64,000 nucleotides of DNA from the NCBI GenBank assembly GCA_018292915.2, contig JACVVK020000084.1, positions 488,501 through 552,500 of the forward strand, in the 5' to 3' direction. This document shows positions 60,950 through 64,000 of this stretch, piece by piece. This DNA comes from Batillaria attramentaria (lineage: Eukaryota > Mollusca > Gastropoda > Batillariidae). A program made the translations under genes and the position numbers. The notes under the pieces are model-generated. The model did not search any database, was not told the origin of the DNA, and saw only the letters and a program-made list of their open reading frames with translations. Each line of letters starts with the position of its first letter. The first letter of the stretch is position 1.

Positions 60950-61480
60950 AAAAAAACCCGGCAAGACAAAAATCCAATATAACAAATCCCAACAAAACTG
61001 AACCCAACAAGACAAAACACAACAAGACAAAACACAAAAAAACTTAACCCAACGAGGCAATCCCCCCCAACAAACAAACAAACAAACAAACCCACGAAAA
61101 AACCAACAACACAACAAACTACTGAACTCAACAAAACAATCAAAAGTGAACTCAACAAGACGGAACCCAACAAAAACAATAACCCAGCAAAACTGAACTC
61201 AGCAAGACAGAACCGAACGAAACTGTACCCAACAAGACCCCCCCCCCCCCCCCAATGAACCCAACGAGACAAACCCCAACAAAACTGAACCCAACAAGAT
61301 AAAACCCAACAAGAACTGAACTCAACAAGACAAAACCCAACAAAACTAAACCCAACAAGACAAAACCAAATACAACTGAACCCAACAAGACAAAACCCAA
61401 CTAAACTAAACCCAACAAGACAAAACCCAACAACAACAACAAACCAACCAAACCAAACTGAACATAACAAAACAAAATAG
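60950..61480. repeat. Degenerate CCCAACAAGACAAAA-type minisatellite
   Basis: Repeats of AACCCAACAAGACAAAAC and AACCCAACAAAACTGAAC, about 15-20 bp each, with a C run 61238-61253. Minus-strand Gly/Phe/Val/Leu readings are artefacts. Confidence 0.88.
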
Positions 61481-61484
61481 ACTG

Positions 61485-62095
61485 CACATGGAATGACCCC
61501 CCCCCACCCCCATCCCCTCCCTTCCTCTTCAGTATCTGCTTTGCATGGAAAGTTTAGAAGTCCGCTATTCATTGCTTGATCCGCTGTGGCCTAAGGCGAA
61601 ATGCGCAAGTTTGGATTGTGTCATCTGAACGGCACAAACCCAACAACCACACTCGTCCGTCTGGTTTCAAGTTGTCCTGATCTCTGGATTGAAAGCTATA
61701 GCTTTTTGACTTCATAGCAGCTTGAAGTTGCAAGAGGTTTGCAAGATCAAACGCTCGGCGATACAATTATGAAACGTTGTTTTTGAGTTCACTCTTGAAA
61801 ACAGGTGTAAGAGATGAAAAGCGGGGAGGGAGGGAGGTGAGGGAGAAGGGGGGGGGGGGTCGTCAGAGCGACGGGACGTGGGGGAGGGTCACAGTGAAGG
61901 GTGGAGGAGGGGAGGGAACGGAGAGGGGAAGGGGAGGGGGAAAGGACGAAGGGGGGGGGGGAGGGTGTTGGTGTCGTCTTCTGTGCCGACGAGCCGAAGA
62001 GTTGTTGGACCTTTTACCACACGCGTCGAGTCCAGAGACCACCCACCTGGCAAAGAAGGTTTGCGTTTATCTCGACACCCACTGTTACAACACTT
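61485..62095. other. Non-coding stretch, G-rich in part
   Basis: G-rich 61820-61970 with several G runs. No supported gene. Confidence 0.4.
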
Positions 62096-62097
<2 letters not shown>

Positions 62098-62126
<29 letters not shown>

Positions 62127-62214
62127 TACGCTGGCCCTTCACGCGGGCGCCCTGCCCCCTGCACTCGCCCTCGGTTACAGCTCGTCAGTTTCTGAGATAA
62201 AACAAAATGAGCAA

Positions 62215-62254
<40 letters not shown>
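62098..62254. repeat. (GT)n and (CT)n microsatellites
   Basis: GT 62097-62120 and CT 62217-62254. Confidence 0.9.
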
Positions 62255-62258
<4 letters not shown>

Positions 62259-62544
62259 TTTCTGTCTAGACTATTCTTCCAAAATTATTTATCTTTCCTA
62301 ATTGTGCGGTTAAAAAACACAAACAAAAACAAAACAAACAAAACACTCTTTCATATTCACTAAACTGAAAGTGTGTTTATCTTTCTTGTTCTGCTTTCTC
62401 TCTCAGCTTGAATACTCTTCTACAGTTTATTTATCTTTGTTAATGTTTTCTTTTCCCCTCTCTCTGATATTCGTCGAATATTTATTTGTCGCACACATGT
62501 GATGTTTTCAAGTGATGTCTAAAAACACCGCGACGGGTAAGAAC

Positions 62545-62557
62545 GGTGTGTGTGTGC

Positions 62558-62605
<48 letters not shown>

Positions 62606-62650
62606 AGGGGGTTGGGTGTGTGTGTGTGTGTGTGGGGGGGGGGGGGGGGC
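62545..62650. repeat. (GT)n-G run microsatellite
   Basis: GT 62547-62603 and 62615-62632, then a G run 62633-62648. Confidence 0.95.
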
Positions 62651-62800
62651 ATGCTGGAATAACCCACGCCAAGCTGATGAGCATCGTAAGTTCGAGTCCT
62701 CGGAGACAAAGCCAAAATTTGACTTTGATTAGGCCTTTTCCCAGTGTCGACACACGAGGCTGACAGACACGCTAAACCCACCAAACTCCCACCCTGGAAA
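62650..62800 (+). mobile_element. Possible SINE-like sequence
   Basis: AAGTTCGAGTCCTCGG resembles a B-box, and AGGCCTTTTCCCAGTGTCG and GACACGCTAAACCCACCAAA resemble a SINE body. No clear A-box. Confidence 0.3.
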
Positions 62801-63015
62801 CCACAAACATTACGAAGCAAGAATTTGTTTATTTTCACTGTCGAAGGCCGGAGTTAATTAAGGGGGTGAGTGAGTGGTTCTCGGAGTGATGCCCCTCGCC
62901 TCCCCGCTCTCTATCTCGGCATGCCACCTGCAAACAAGATGGCCACCAGCCCAATATGTTGTTTCCATTTGATCACCTGCTATCGTCACGGTCGTTCTTT
63001 TGTAATGCCATGTAT

Positions 63016-63017
<2 letters not shown>

Positions 63018-63084
<67 letters not shown>

Positions 63085-63099
63085 CTCTCTCTCTCTCTC
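63018..63099. repeat. (CA)n-(CT)n microsatellite
   Basis: CA 63018-63080, CT 63081-63099. Confidence 0.95.
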
Positions 63100-63379
63100 G
63101 GAATGGAAACAACTGACCGGGCTGTCACACCAATCTTGTTTTTGGAAGAGAGACGTCAAGTTGTATTCTTTGAAATCTATGACGTTTTTGCTCACTGGGA
63201 TGACGCATAATACATATGGCGTAATAACTTTGATACAGTTCTTGCAATGAAAGCAGGCCCATGAAAATTGAAGTGTTGCTGCTGCGTGCGCAGTGTAAAG
63301 ATCGAATTAATACCGACCCAATATGTTTAACAGACAAGTCTGCGCGGCGAACGTTTTCTAACTATGTGTTATGTCAGAC

Positions 63380-63450
63380 ATACACACGCGCGCGCGCACA
63401 CACACTCACACGCACGCACGCACGCGCACACGCACACACACACACACAGA
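63380..63450. repeat. (CA)n/(CG)n alternating tract
   Basis: Mixed CACACGCGCG sequence, all alternating purine-pyrimidine. Confidence 0.9.
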
Positions 63451-63599
63451 GACTCGCGCGAGCCGCGTTTGTGCTCCATTGAGACCTATGTGGTGTCCTC
63501 TCACTCTACTATGCTATTGAGTGAGAGTCAGTGGGAAAAACAAAGCACACTACATCAATGAAACTCCCGCTTTCCCCGTCTACACATAGAGAACGTCCA

Positions 63600-64000
63600 A
63601 AAAGTGGCGACACATCCCCAAGAAATGCCAGTATCACGTCAATCAAACATGACGTAAGAAAAATGACGCTGATACTGCCTTTTGCGTCAGTGCGCGCGTG
63701 CCTTTTCTGCGATGGATCTGACCTGTTCAGTACGTAAGCAGCCCTGCACAGCGTTCTGGGTTCTTCTTCTTTCATGAATTTGTTCTCCGTGCATATTCTG
63801 TTCATAAAGTATTGGAGTTGTATTCTGTTATATCCCGTGTCTTCTCTGCGATTGCACGAAGATGGCGACATAGTAGAAGTAAAATACACCACGTCTCAAA
63901 ACAGAGGAATTCGGAAAGAAAGTGGCGAGACACCCCCAAGAAAAAACAGCATCACGTCAATCAAACATGACGCACTTACTTTACGTCAGTGCGCGTGCGT
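63600..64000 (+). repeat. Direct repeat, two copies ~320 bp apart
   Basis: AAAGTGGCGACACATCCCCA at 63601 and AAAGTGGCGAGACACCCCCA at 63919. Both continue with CATCACGTCAATCAAACATG-like sequence and GCGTCAGTGCGCG or ACGTCAGTGCGCG. The second copy runs off the window. Confidence 0.82.

Noticed and set aside
60172..61572. Minus-strand Leu/Phe/Gly-rich frames resembling membrane proteins
   Set aside because: Products of the purine-rich and CCCAACAAGACAAAA-type minisatellites.

Overview
This is eukaryotic nuclear DNA from an animal, most likely a mollusc and probably a gastropod. The evidence is vertebrate-like but diverged proteins, short exons in GT-AG introns, very dense (CA)n/(GA)n/(CT)n microsatellites, and several tRNA-derived SINE families with the 'GCGCC...TATACAA' style tail common in molluscs. 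The species cannot be fixed from the sequence. No operons, CRISPR arrays or prokaryotic features are present.

Three genes lie on the + strand in the first 34 kb. (1) 2974-17906: the 3' part (ten coding exons, 573 residues) of a gene for a secreted or surface protein. It carries the Cache plus EGF-like ectodomain module of the GPR158/GPR179 orphan receptor family twice. The modules are joined by a basic linker with three furin-type sites, and the protein ends in a short hydrophobic tail instead of a seven-helix domain, which suggests a GPI anchor. Its 5' end lies left of the window. (2) 22318-25299: a two-exon C2H2 zinc-finger protein with about eleven canonical fingers, an N-terminal Cys-rich patch and a Ser/Pro-rich repeat region. 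(3) 26867-33917: a complete eleven-exon PPIL4 gene (cyclophilin-like domain, RRM, basic RS-like tail; 492 residues).

The introns of gene 1 hold a 2.2-kb CT-rich minisatellite, a tandem SINE triplet, a foldback element and a degenerate tandem repeat. PPIL4 introns hold a perfect 47-bp inverted repeat, a SINE fragment and a MITE.

From about 34.0 kb to the end (30 kb) I found no gene I can support. That part is built of microsatellites, minisatellites, at least three SINE families, paired MITE-like elements, one 5'-truncated LINE end, long inverted repeats and local tandem duplications. Nearly all long reading frames there are translations of simple repeats.

The three genes show no obvious functional link. 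The most notable items are the two-module GPR158-like ectodomain protein with its processing sites, a (CA)n ladder whose blocks grow by exactly one dinucleotide per step, and the perfect hairpin in a PPIL4 intron.
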